From: Icerya purchasi
Taxonomy: Eukaryota; Arthropoda; Insecta; Hemiptera; Monophlebidae
Direction: 5' to 3'
Assembly: GCA_039619475.1 (NCBI GenBank)
Contig: CM077116.1
Span: 456,753,576 to 456,817,575, forward strand
Length of the DNA stretch: 64,000 bases
Shown here in pieces: positions 32,290-42,878 of this stretch (positions within the stretch are counted from its first letter, which is position 1; each line of letters opens with the position of its first letter). The position numbers and the translations under genes were made by a program. Under the pieces are notes generated by a model, which worked only from the letters and a program-made list of their open reading frames with translations, did no database searches and was not told where the DNA came from.

Positions 32290-33130
32290 TTTCAGTAGTA
32301 AAGAAAAAAGAACAAATTAATTGTCTTCATTTCTTGAAACTTGACTTTCACATTTTTCAAAATTTGGCCCCTTTAATTTTAAAATTTTAAGAGTCTCGTA
32401 TTTTTCCTATATTCTAGCGATCGAAATACATCATTTAAAGAAAAGAGTGACTCTCCAGCAACCATGAGAAGAGCTGTGGACTTTTTTTTAGTTTCCAGTC
32501 TTCCGCTTTGATCGTGTATCTTCTCAAATTTTGGTCCCTAAAAATCAAAATTTTTCGAATTTTTTATTTTTCCTGCATTTTGGAGACCTTAGTGTGCAGG
32601 TTAAAAAGAAAATCAATACCGTAATTTATATAGAACCGGTTCTGGAATTTTTTAAAATTTATTTTCTTAAAACTTGATTTTCAGATTTTTCAAAATTTCG
32701 GTTCTTTGATTTCAAAATTTTGAGGGTTTCGTATTTTTTCTATATTCTAGCGATTGAAATACATCATTTAAAAAAAAGAGTGACCTTCCAGCTACCATGA
32801 AAAGGGCTGTGGACTTTTTTTTAGTTTCTGGGGTCACCGCTTTTACCCAAATTTTGGTCCTTAAATATCAAAATTTTTAAATTTTTTAAAATTTTCCTGT
32901 ATTCTGGAGACCTTGGTGTGCAGGTTAAAAAGAAAATTAATACCATAACTCATATAGAACCCGCTCTGGAATTTAAAAAAAATTTGTTTCTTAAAATTTG
33001 GGGCCTTTGATTTAAAAATTTTGAGGGTCTTATAATTTTCTTATGATTTGCCGAAGAAAATACGTCGATTGAAAAAAAAATTAACTCTCCAGTTACTATA
33101 GAACGGTCTGTAAGACTTTTTTTTCTTGCA
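32290..33130. repeat. Tandem array, about 300-333 bp unit, about 2.5 copies
   Basis: Markers recur in order: TATATTCTAGCGAT(C/T)GAAA at 32409 and 32742 with a degenerate GCCGAAGAAAATACGTCG at 33050; GTGTGCAGGTTAAAAAGAAA at about 32594 and 32918; GGGCTGTGGACTTTTTTTTA / AGAGCTGTGGACTTTTTTTT at about 32470 and 32805. Offsets are 333 and about 301 bases. No coding potential; AT-rich, satellite-like. Confidence 0.75.
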
Positions 33131-33589
33131 GCTTTATATAATAGACAACATTCATTTTATGAAGATATACGTTAATATTCTAAGAGACATATATAGCTGG
33201 CGTTTAATTTACTATTAATATTTTCAAATTCAACTCATAGTACTGACGGGACTCTATACGCCATATTTCACTGTATAGGTTGCCATGTTATCCCGGTGGT
33301 TTTATAAAACACACTTATTTTTGTTATAATCCTATTATTGTCTCCGACTCAATTCTTCATTGGAAGGATGCGTTGGCTATTGCATGGTTAGTAAATATAA
33401 GGAAGAGAGGTCACGAGCACTGTTTATGGTTCTTACCGGTACAGTGGGGGGGGCAAATAATTACAATGATAAAGATTTGGGACCTCCAGAAATGGCATTC
33501 GATTGATAAGACTAGAAACCGTATTTTTAATATTTGCTACCGGGAATGTTATTTATATTCAAATTTGAAATCCTTACTCAACTACTGTA
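33131..33589. other. Unassigned sequence
   Basis: A 131-codon plus-strand frame (33280-33675) starts here but shows no domain and its end lies inside a Helitron-related repeat, so it is not called as a gene. Confidence 0.35.
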
Positions 33590-33755
33590 GTTTGCTGTAC
33601 GCGAAACGTGAAGACCATTTTTTTTGGACGGCGATAAACATGTTTCCCTCTAAGAGAGAAAGAATTTTTACATAATTATAATTCTAGATAAAACAAAAAT
33701 CAGATTTAAACGGGCATTAATACACGAGTAAAGCCATGAGTTATAATATTATTAT
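33590..33755 (+). mobile_element. Diverged Helitron 3' end fragment
   Basis: Shares with 35395-35560 the blocks GATAAACATGTTTCCC, then AGAAAGAAT(T/C)TTTAC, GATAAAACAAAAAT and ATTTAAACGGGCATTAATAC in the same order. It lacks the final CTAG and degenerates after AAAGCCATGAG. Probably a second, older copy of the same Helitron family. Confidence 0.5.
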
Positions 33756-34350
33756 AAAACATAAATATTTTAAATTTAACAATAATATTGAAGTAAGCCG
33801 CTTGATTGCCTCCTTCATTTTAAAATTTTAGTGTTCATACTTTTCCCCCATATTCTAATGAAAATTTTTCGACCAATTTTTATCTGGCAGTATTAAGTAC
33901 ATAAAGTATATCTCTAAGGAGATCCGATTTTCCAACGTTTATTTTAATGAACATTGAGTATTGGCACTAAATATAATTTTTAAAAATTTTGAAAAAGCCG
34001 ATCCTAAAAATAGTGTGAAAGCGTGTTTTTTTAAGTTAAAAATTCTGCACAATAAATTTATGTTGCTAGGCTCATATGTATGTTTTTACGTCTTTCAAGG
34101 TTTACAAGCGACATTTAAAATTTCTTTTTTATTTTTTTTATTGTTCCGTGTATTTAAAAATGAAAAAGAATTAATCCCAGATTAAATGTTACGCCAACGA
34201 TATGTCAAATAATATCAGTTGTTTTGTTTGAAATAATATTTTTATTCCTTTTAAATTTCTTAATAATTTTTGTTAACATAAATTAATTTTTTTCCGTTAT
34301 TATTTATGTATGTTAGCATAATTACCGATAAAACTATAAATATATCCACA
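33756..34350. other. Unassigned AT-rich sequence
   Basis: Low-GC stretch between the Helitron relic and the Helitron. Nothing recognised. Confidence 0.3.
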
Positions 34351-34480
34351 TCTATATATATAAAAATCCCGTGTCTTTATGTTTGTGCAGGATAAACTCG
34401 GAATTTACTTAACCGATTTTTCTAAAATTTTGAAAGTACATGCAATTTGGTCCAACTCTTAAGAGATGAAATACTTTTGG

Positions 34481-34640
34481 TTTTAATTATTTACATAAAT
34501 ATTTGTTATATTAAATAATTCAATCAATCAATTAAAAAAAAAAGACAAATTTAATTGTTGGCTATTACTTTTTGCTTTAATTATTTACGTAAATATTTGT
34601 TATATTAAATAATTTAATCAATCAATTAAAAAAAACAAAT
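34481..34640 (+). repeat. 94-bp tandem duplication inside the Helitron
   Basis: TTTTAATTATTTACATAAAT at 34481 recurs as CTTTAATTATTTACGTAAAT at 34575; both continue ATTTGTTATATTAAATAATT and CAATCAATTAAAAAA. Two copies in direct orientation, offset 94. Confidence 0.75.
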
Positions 34641-34766
34641 TTGACAATTTTATTATTTTTTGAGCACCAACTGCTTTTTGTGGCGACTTTGGTGTATCGT
34701 GCGATGTTAATCGAAATGCAACCATGTTTATCGCTGGCGCATGGCGCTATTATCGATGAATGATAA

Positions 34767-35033
34767 AATAAATGTTTTTTCGCTGTTGTTTACAAAAAAG
34801 TTCGTGGAATATGTAATTATGAATGTAGAATTAATATATGTGTTGATGATGCAATAATTTCCCATTATGTAAAATACATAGATAGGGATGGTGCATCTTT
34901 GTTTTCGTCTCTATCTTATTTATTATATAATAATGAATTATTAGGAGTAGAAGAAAATGTATCGTACAATATGTTTGTAAAAACTGGAAGAGATTTAAGC
35001 AATATATTATTGGACTTAATGGCGAACATATAA
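34767..35033 (+). pseudogene. OTU-like reading frame carried by the Helitron
   Basis: An 88-codon open stretch (no early ATG) reading CVDDAIISHYVKYIDRDGAS then LFSSLSYLLYNNELLG and ending at TAA 35031-35033. The D-G-x-S-L-F-x-S-L-S-Y pattern resembles the active-site loop of OTU cysteine proteases (D-G-N-C-L-F-R-S-L-S), with Ser where the catalytic Cys would be. OTU domains are known passengers in some Helitrons. The downstream OTU His motif was not found, so this is a fragment or a catalytically dead relative. Could also be coincidence. Confidence 0.35.
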
Positions 35034-35569
35034 AAATAAAATAGAGTATTTAACTAATATGTCAAATATTCGAACTTTTAGGTCAAAACCGCCGTATAAA
35101 TTTTTTAAATTAACCGTTTAACTTTTTTTTTAATAATTTGCTACCAGAAATATTAAAATCTTTATTCAACACTGTTATTTTGATTTTATGATAATAAATT
35201 AATTATAATAAAACGCTCGAGACAGAGTGGTTGAAAGATATGAGTGAAGATGTTCTTTTAAAAGTGTAATTATGGGAGATCACCTTGTGAATAACTCGGC
35301 CTCTTCAAAAGGATGGCTGTGTGTGTTGTTTAGTTGAGCAAAATTTTTTGTTAGATTACGACGCACAGGTTATAGAAAAATCGACAATCTTCAGCTAAAC
35401 GTGAAACATGAAGACTATTTTTTGTTAGACGGTGATAAACATGTTTCCCAAAGAAAGAAAGAATCTTTACGTAAATAAAATTCCAGATAAAACAAAAATA
35501 TTTTTTTGAATTTCCAAGTATAGATTTAAACGGGCATTAATACACGGGCGAAGCCATGGGGCACAGCTA

Positions 35570-35570
<1 letters not shown>

Positions 35571-35624
<54 letters not shown>
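35571..35624 (+). repeat. (TA)n microsatellite
   Basis: Uninterrupted TA dinucleotides directly after the Helitron 3' end. Confidence 0.9.
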
Positions 35625-35626
<2 letters not shown>

Positions 35627-35872
35627 TATATATGTCGTGTAGCTTCTTATTCATGAAAAACAACTCAAAAACAAATTTCTATAATATAAACGCAAAATAA
35701 AATAATAAAAAAATAGACAAAACTAACTTGTACCACAAAGCAATATAATATATTTTAGGAATTTTGTGAAATTTTGGAAAAACAATTTTAATTTCAAATT
35801 AAAAAATAATAAAAAAAAACAAACAAATAAAAAAAAACAAACAAATAAAACGGTGTATAAATTAATTTTTAG

Positions 35873-36032
35873 CTGATGAAGAGTTGCGATCTTCTATACT
35901 GAATCCTACATACTTGTATAAATATTGCGAACGTATAGCAACATATTGGTACTTATTTCAGTCGATGGAGGAAAAACAACATGATGCACAAATATATTTA
36001 AAGACAGATTATGTAACTGAAAATTTGGCTAG
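35873..36032 (+). CDS. Orphan internal exon of an unidentified gene
   Basis: 160 bases between an acceptor (AATTAATTTTTAG) and a donor (GGCTAG|GTAACA). The frame is open throughout: two bases, 52 codons, two bases, starting DEELRSSILNPTYLYKYCER and including QSMEEKQHDAQIYLKTDYV before TENLA. Composition (charged, Tyr-rich, amphipathic, no low complexity) is protein-like and unlike the surrounding AT-rich noise. I do not recognise the family. Codons 1 and last are split, so it would be an internal exon of a plus-strand gene upstream of, and opposite to, the transporter. No neighbouring exon was found. A captured or processed fragment is the alternative. Confidence 0.4.
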
Positions 36033-38298
36033 GTAACATCAAGAGCGACATAAATTGAAGGGCAACTGGTATTCGATAATTCTACTGAGTTACGCACTTT
36101 CAGATTAAAAAGAATTAAGCCACTATAACTATAACCAGCTTAACTTATTAACGAATACATCAGGCTCCATTTGTAGAACGAGAAACGCACACCATTATCA
36201 TCGATCAATAGCTCCGCTTGCGGGGATGACAGGAGTGCAAATATTTTTCGAATTGTAATTAATTTAATATCAATTTCAATTTATTTCATTACGTATGCAC
36301 AATTTTTGAAACATAATCATAAATAAATATACACCACGTATGCGTATTGCTGCACGAGCATTAGGGATTATTATCTTAGAATTTACCGGCTTACAATTAT
36401 AATTACATATTAACTGTATGTAGTAAATTATATACAAAGTTCGGGTTTATTAACATAGCAAGCAAAAAGAAGGAATTTAAACTACATAATCATACAAACC
36501 CAAATACAATCAAAGACTTACTCCTATACAGCCATGCATCCATGTATTCACAGAGTTACACGTATACTTAAATCTGATTAAAGCAGCAGATATGTAAATT
36601 ATTCCTAGTGCTACATTCGGCTTATGTCTACCCACGATATATACAAGCTAACTACTAATAAATAATACTTACGAATTAAATTAGAACCCTGTGCTGGGGA
36701 TACAAAGTAAATCTGCTAGGAAACCGACGTACATGCAAAAACAGGCTCACTTTGAGATATATACATGAACTAACCAGATACCAGCAGGTAGTCTTAAGTA
36801 ATTAAATGATTAAATGAAGTTTAGCGGTAATATTGGCTCATGTTTACAGAATTACTTATACTATTGTAATGTGTATATTACATAAGTAATAATAAGAGAA
36901 AATAAAATTAATTTAATAAATTATCGAAAAAGTGGCGCGAGTGTAAATATGCGTGTTTGTGTGATCCTGTTGTCAGTTAATGGTGAATGGACCATTCTGC
37001 ATCAACGCAAAGCGAGTTGTGCATCAGGGCAGATCTGCCACCACGGCGGAGACGAGAACGGAGGTATCGCGAAAAATCAATAACGAAAGAGAGGAGGTGC
37101 AGATCAGTCTAATTTTTGTCTTGGTTGAAATGTCGATAAGAGAACAGTTTCGGGCTTGGTCATCGGACCGGTCAGTAAAAATAAGTTAAACCGGCCATCA
37201 CCTTCGCCGCTCGACATAGTGCGAGATCTTCATTTCAATTAAATACTATCGTGGTCGTGTTCTATTCGATAAAAGTGCTGGGGTCATAAATGTAAATTAT
37301 TTTAAATTATATATCGCGAACCGAGTTTCCTGCCGCAGATCTACCGATCCAGAGGACCAACGGACCACTGCCGTTGCAGATACCGCACCACCCGACCGAC
37401 AATAGAGATACGTATCAAATTTATTTATATTTAGTAATGGTCGCCGTGTCATATTTGTAGTATTTTAGTTAATTTATGTTTTCAGCGGTCGACCGTCCAA
37501 GTAAGATCGGTGTAGGTAATTATCAATATAAACTTTAAATCTCAATCCATTCCTTGGACTTATCTAATAATAAAAATAATAATAATCATAATAATCATAA
37601 TAGTAATAAATAAAATACAAAATTTTAATTCCGCGGAACTAAATCCGCGGTGGTATCCCTGAGGATACGAAATAAAACGCCTTATTAACGTTTCAACTAT
37701 ATATGTAATGTTAATCACATGTACATTCCGAACCCCAATGGTGTGACAACGACTTCAACAATAAAATTTGTAATACAAACATTAAAATTACATAAAGAAA
37801 AAAGAAAGAAAAAAAAATTAAAAAGAAAAGAAGAACTAAAACTAAAAACTAATCGAAACAGGTATAAAAACCATCAGTAATAGGAATCCAATAATTCTAA
37901 TATTAAAAGTAAATAGTACAGGTTAATAATAATAAATAACGGAAGTAAATAATAATAAGTTATCAATATAACTGAAATGTGCGCATGAAATTTGAAGTAT
38001 TAAAACAACTCATAGCAGAGATCAAAAAAATAAAATGGATAATTTTCACAGCTATTGAAGAAAAACTAATTTTCAATTTATTCGATTATTTATTTTTATG
38101 AGCATAACGTTTAGCAACATTTAGTCAACGATCGGGATTTGATTTTAGTTTTTTATTTACAGAATCTGTGCCGAAATTACCGGCACAATTATGAATTAGA
38201 AAAGTGTGTGTTATCCTAATATTTAATATTTTACAATATGTAATCAAACACCTGCAAAGTTTGACGAAATATGTTGTAATATTTTTGACCTGATCAAA

Positions 38299-38343
<45 letters not shown>
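36033..38343. other. Long stretch without recognised gene; GC-richer islet and two hairpins
   Basis: Mostly AT-rich. About 36920-37420 is GC-richer and has a 69-codon frame (36980-37189) without known domain. At 37631-37650 CCGCGGA-ACTAAA-TCCGCGG forms a perfect 7-bp stem, followed at once by TATCC-CTGA-GGATA (37653-37666). An AATAAA occurs just after (37670). This could be part of an LTR or leader of an LTR retrotransposon, but no second LTR or pol frame was seen. (TA)n at 38301-38355. Confidence 0.35.
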
Positions 38344-38484
38344 GTATATATATGTAGAGGACAGAGCTGCGATCAGCACCAATTTCCTCGGAAGATTCAA
38401 TTTCCTTAAGCATGATTTCTTGAGATAATCAACATGAGGAGTCCAGGACAATTTCTCGTCAAAGTTATGATATTTATTACACAA
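38344..38484 (-). pseudogene. LINE reverse transcriptase thumb scrap
   Basis: Minus-strand frame reads FDEKLSWTPHVDYLKKSCLR and KLNLPRKLVLIAALSS, the F-D-x-x-L-x-W-x-x-H-I-x-x-L-K...L-N-L-L block just after the RT palm of Jockey/I-like LINEs (compare FDQKLTWIPHIKETKAEILR in the copy at 63.4 kb). A TA microsatellite adjoins it. Too short to assign a family. Confidence 0.55.
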
Positions 38485-38699
38485 CCCACTATTGGTGCCT
38501 TATGGAAATCGATTTTGGCTTAAGATAATAAAAATTCTGTCGTTTCAGTTTGCGCAAAATAGCAACTTTAAGAAGCAATTTAAACGGTTATGGTGATGTT
38601 CTTAATAATCTTTTCTCTTCACCAATTCGACTAATGCCTACTCCATTACAGTAATTCATGTGCTCTCGCTTGTGTACTGTTTGCTATTTCGACATCCGT

Positions 38700-38850
38700 T
38701 TAATATTTGTTTCAACTCCTGGCTCTTCAGTCACGCCTTACTTTTTTTCTACATCTTTGTTCTGCTAATTCGTTTGATTACCCTCTAGTTGCTCTCTTGC
38801 CTCTCTGTTCCACTGTTCTTGGGCCAATGTCCATGTTGACGAACCCATAA
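38700..38850 (+). mobile_element. Family A LINE 3' UTR fragment
   Basis: Ends TTGACGAACCCATAAAAAG, matching the CGT-ACCCATA plus poly(A) ends of other copies; the last As merge with the tail of a SINE in opposite orientation. Confidence 0.45.
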
Positions 38851-39040
38851 AAAGTAAGTTGCATACCCTTGACAGGTCTTCGGGAATTGTAAAATTAAGG
38901 TTCACAATGTACAAAGCCCAACGGCACTAATGAGAGTAGGTGGGCCAGTTCTTTTCTTTCGGCCGCCTTTACCTTCCCAGATTTCTCTCGTACCCAATTA
39001 TTTCAGACTCGGTAAACCTGGGAGCGTCTTCGATCCGGGG
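38851..39040 (-). repeat. SINE copy 3
   Basis: Minus-strand copy aligned with 17630-17828 in complement: GTAAGTTGC...TGACAGG, CCCAACGGCACTAATGAGAG, GGCCGCCTTTACCTTCCC, CCCAGATTTCTC and GAGCG...GATCC in order. The tRNA-like head with the B box is missing beyond 39040, where Family A sequence begins. It thus appears to be 5'-truncated. Confidence 0.65.
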
Positions 39041-39054
39041 AAAAAAAAACAAAA

Positions 39055-39975
39055 ACATTCGTGCCCCTCTTATTTTAGAAACTTCGCTTCAGCCTAATGT
39101 GAACATCGATATTAGAGGCTTTAAGCTGCTTACATGCAACCTTGATAATTGTTGTGGCACAGCTGCAAACATTAATTCATTTTTCACTTTCATCATACAA
39201 TCTTTTATTTTTAGCTCGATCGTTTTCTTTTCGCTCTTGCTCTGTCTGCACTTCTAACTGTATTATGCTGGAAAATCTATCCTTTGCAGAACACATGGTG
39301 TGTTTCTTAATGAACTCTTTTTCAGACTTTTCAATAGCTTCTATCTCCTTCTACTTTTTCTTCTTCTAGTATTGATTTTAATTATAACCAAAAGACCCTT
39401 ACACTTTCGCTAGTAAACATATTCCCATTTGAATTACTTCTTTCGACTTTTCTCGGTTTACCTAATTTAAATATTTCTCAATTGTCTTCCGCGGAAACTA
39501 TCCGAAATGGACTTAATTTCTCTTCGCTTCTTCGAATATTTCAACTAGTTCGGATCCTATATTTGTTTATAATTCCGTTCTACATCTTGTTATTTCCTCT
39601 CTTTTTATGTCCTCTTTTTCTCATGTCTTATTATCTTCTGTTAACTTACTTTTAAATTCTACTATTCTAATCCTAAAACCGGTAATTGTCTCGCACGTAA
39701 TGCAGGCCGGCAACTAGAACTTGAATAATCATCAAAAGAGGTTTTCTTGGAAGAAGTTCTGTCTATCCTTTTCCGGAATCAAAATTCTTTTGCACATTTT
39801 TAGAAAGCCGTCAAAGCTTTTAAAGTCCCATCTTCCGAACATCCCTTCAAGTGATCTTTCAGAGAGAGCTTGTCGATGCCTTCTGTTGATTCGATTGGCC
39901 TGCTTATGTTCTACGTTGCATGTGTTCTACCTCGTTTTCTTACTTTCGCCTTACCTACCAACGAATTAACGCGAC
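39055..39975 (+). pseudogene. Family A endonuclease-region fragment
   Basis: In changing frames gives NVNIDIRGFKLLTCNLDNCC, parallel to INFNVRGFSVVRCDRDD of the copy at 25.9 kb, and near the right end FSWKKFCLSFSG parallel to TSWKNFCAKFSR at about 26937. It represents the endonuclease plus linker of ORF2, heavily decayed. Boundaries are approximate. Confidence 0.55.
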
Positions 39976-41439
39976 CGTTCCAATGAATTCTTCCAGCCCT
40001 ATTCCAAGTTCTGATAATTATTATACCTTTCCTTGTTCTTAAAAATCGATCACGCACTTCTTTAACTTTTTATTTCCTTTCTATCCAGTTCGGTAATCCT
40101 CCTTCCTGGAATTAATTTATTATTATTTCCGTTATTAAAATAACCTTCTATTTTATTTCTTTGTTTTTATGTTCTGGAAAACCTTTTCTGTATGCCTAAC
40201 GAGCGCTCAGTTTGTTCCCTACAACACAATAACGTGTTTCTTTCAATAATATATTTAGTTTTCGAGTAAACATCCGTCTTGCTGATTATGTTAATCTTTT
40301 CATTGATATTTCTATCTTCCTGCTCTGAAAGATGACAATAACTGACATTTCGACCAGTTTAATTCATTCATTTTCAATTTTGCGATGAATATTTTTCACC
40401 TCTTTCCTCCTTGCTCTGCGTTAAATATTTACGCTTTTTCGATATTTATGCTATTGATATTCGTCGACGCTTTGACGATAAATTATGTTTTGCACAGGTC
40501 TATTGGATCGATTATTTAATAAATTTGAGAACGCAAATCAAATTCTTTAACTATCTTTTTGTTTGACATATAACAAATCTAAAAAAAAAAAAAAAAAGAG
40601 AGAAATAAAAACAAAATTCACGACAGCAGTAAGGATAAAACGAATTTTTCTTTGTATTTTAGAAAAGTGATTAAAGAAAACAAATGCTCGGGGAACCACA
40701 TTTAAATTGTTCTATGAAATGAACGAACATTACAAATTATTAATTACGAGTTTTAATTCATTTTCCGGGATAAAAGATATTTTCAACCATGATTCATTTA
40801 TCAATGTTTCACTAAATATTTTTTGCATTCAGTGATTACATGAAATTTTCTGCGTCTATTTACGAGAATTTTTTGTTATCGGATTTTACCTCTAACAAAA
40901 TAAATACTCCGCAGAAATAAAGCATACCCGGTCCAAGAAGAAACGAGTTGAAAAATAAAAAAAAATTAGCTTTCGCATTAAAAACTACTTTATCTCATAA
41001 GAATGATTAACCGAGTTTAACCAATGTATGTACTCACTTTACGCGATAACAGAATAAACAAATGCTACTGCTGCGTGTTAAATTACAGAGTCGCAGATAA
41101 TCACAATTGCAGCATATAAAAAACACAAAATTCACTAACTAATTTCTGATCTCGATCATTGTTATCGGCTGGCATTAACTTCGCGGAATATTTTAATAAA
41201 AGTTATAAAATAACTTTTTTTCTGGTGAAATAAATAATTCGCCTTCTCGCCGTTTTCTGTTCAGTGTGTAAATGAGAACAAAAATTAAACGTCAATAATT
41301 TGTTCACTTCAAGGATCTTATCCTTCTCTGCCAAAAAAGTAACGTTTTTTATTTCCATCTGTAGGGGCGGCATATAGATTAGGCAATAAATTTATTATTA
41401 GCTAATATGGTAAAACCTAAAAAAGTTTATACTACTTTT
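39976..41439. other. Unassigned sequence
   Basis: May begin with further decayed LINE sequence (to about 40600, where an A run of 17 lies at 40580-40596). Nothing else recognised. Confidence 0.3.
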
Positions 41440-41690
41440 TTTTTTTCCTTTTTTTTTTAAGTTTGGCCAATCAAGAGCAGCTACCCAGGACAACTGAACT
41501 ATATTAGAGATTAAATTTTAATCCGGTCAGAAATCGATGAAAGAAAAGAGGCAAGAATAAAAACCACCTTTAAAGACAGCAAAGCTCAGATATACATAGG
41601 AAGCATTATATGGAGTAGGAAAATCCAGCTTTATTCGAAAGGATATATATGGAGAAATAAAATTACGAGTTTTGATTTAAAAAACAAAAT
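41440..41690 (-). mobile_element. Family A LINE 3' fragment
   Basis: A T-run (41439-41460) is the poly(A) tail on the minus strand; next to it GTTTGGCCAATCAAGAGCAG and the remains of SDRIKI (ATTTTAATCCGGTCAGAAAT in complement). Only the last part of the C-terminal tail and the 3' UTR are present. Confidence 0.6.
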
Positions 41691-42829
41691 CGACTGCTGA
41701 ACATTAGGGCCGAAAAGCTTGTGAGAGTGCCCGACACTCGTATTATCATTTGATTCATAGGTATAATATTAATATGTCAGATAATAAATTAAGGATCGAA
41801 ATTTCTATATCATACGCGGTCTACCAGATACATCAAAAAATGAAATGAGGAATAATAAAAAAAAAACAATAACATTTCTTATAAAAGGTAATTAGTTCAA
41901 AACTTTATTTTTTTTTTTTTTGTTATTTTGGCCTGGAAAGAAATACCTATTTGACAACTCTTCTACTGTCAACTTAAAGAAAATACATCATGAGGTAAAT
42001 TTTTACTACTGGAAGAAAAATACAATTAAACAACAGGAAGATGGAGAAAACGAAAGGAAAAAAGGAGAAAAAAGGGAAAAAGAAAAAAAAGCGTCATTGT
42101 TTTTCTATCAAGTAACACGCTTTTTTTGTTAGTGATGGGATGGTTTCGCGCCAGGTCAGATAAAAGAAAAAGCAAAAAATACTCGATTAAACGCAAACGT
42201 CTAATTAGGAAAAAGTTCGATCGTCGGAGCAGTTATATTCAATGCATGGGGGGAACATACTATTAGACAATAGAAGGAAAGATAGAAAAAAAGATTTATT
42301 TGCATAAATAATAACATTACATGTTAGACATCAGGTTAGCAAAGAAGGCAAAGTCTACGGTTGTCAAATAATCGGTGGCCAAATTAAAAATTTTGAATAA
42401 TTATCATCTTTTGTGAAATTATTATTATGAACGAGGTATATCGAACAGGATTAGTCTCGACATCAAGAAAATTGACACTCAATCTAGAAAATACTCCATA
42501 GTCTTCAGGCGGTTGTAATAGAACAGCGTACTAAATTAGAGATGAAGGAGGAATATAATAAAATTAAGGAATAGTAAGTAATAAAATACGACTTACCACG
42601 ATAAGAAGTTCCGCGGATAACTCCTTTTCAATTTGACGAGGTCAACCAAAGGAACATTTGGAAAATAATTCCATTAAAGATCGCGCCTTTTAACATCAAG
42701 TATCACCCAGTAAAGGCTACCATAGTATCCTCGAATCCGGTATAAGCATTTCACTTTGACTTATTAAAGTATTTTTTTTTTAATATCGTGAATGACCAGA
42801 CAACAAGAGTAGTTAAAATTATTCTGTTT
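41691..42829. other. Unassigned AT-rich sequence
   Basis: Includes a lysine-rich chance frame (41920-42132) made of A/G-rich sequence. No supported feature. Confidence 0.3.
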
Positions 42830-42860
42830 GAGAGTTTTTACAACGCTCGTGCGAAAAATA

Positions 42861-42878
42861 GTGATAACTGTTTAGTTA
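42861..42878 (+). other. Stem-loop in the Family G leader
   Basis: GATAACT-GTTT-AGTTATC is a perfect 7-bp stem with a 4-base loop near the start of the GC-rich leader. Confidence 0.5.

Larger units (their letters stand above)
34351..35570 (+). mobile_element. Non-autonomous Helitron
   Basis: Begins TCTATATATATAAAAATCCC (34351) after an A and ends GGGGCACAGCTAG (35570) before a T, the A|TC...CTRR|T arrangement of Helitron rolling-circle elements. A short GC hairpin (GGC-GAA-GCC, about 35548-35556) lies just before the 3' end. No Rep/helicase is present; at 1220 bp it is non-autonomous. It contains a 94-bp tandem duplication and an OTU-like reading frame. The 3' flank is a long TA repeat (35571-35624). 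Confidence 0.7.

Noticed and set aside
33280..33675. 131-codon plus-strand open frame
   Set aside because: Its 3' third lies inside a Helitron-related repeat and the rest shows no motif or splice context.
36980..37189. 69-codon plus-strand frame with charged residues
   Set aside because: No known domain and no convincing splice sites; kept only as part of the unassigned GC-richer islet.
36900..37750. Solo LTR of a Gypsy-like element
   Set aside because: A possible CA end and a TGG start of a primer site can be imagined near 37735, but no matching second LTR, TG start or target duplication could be seen.
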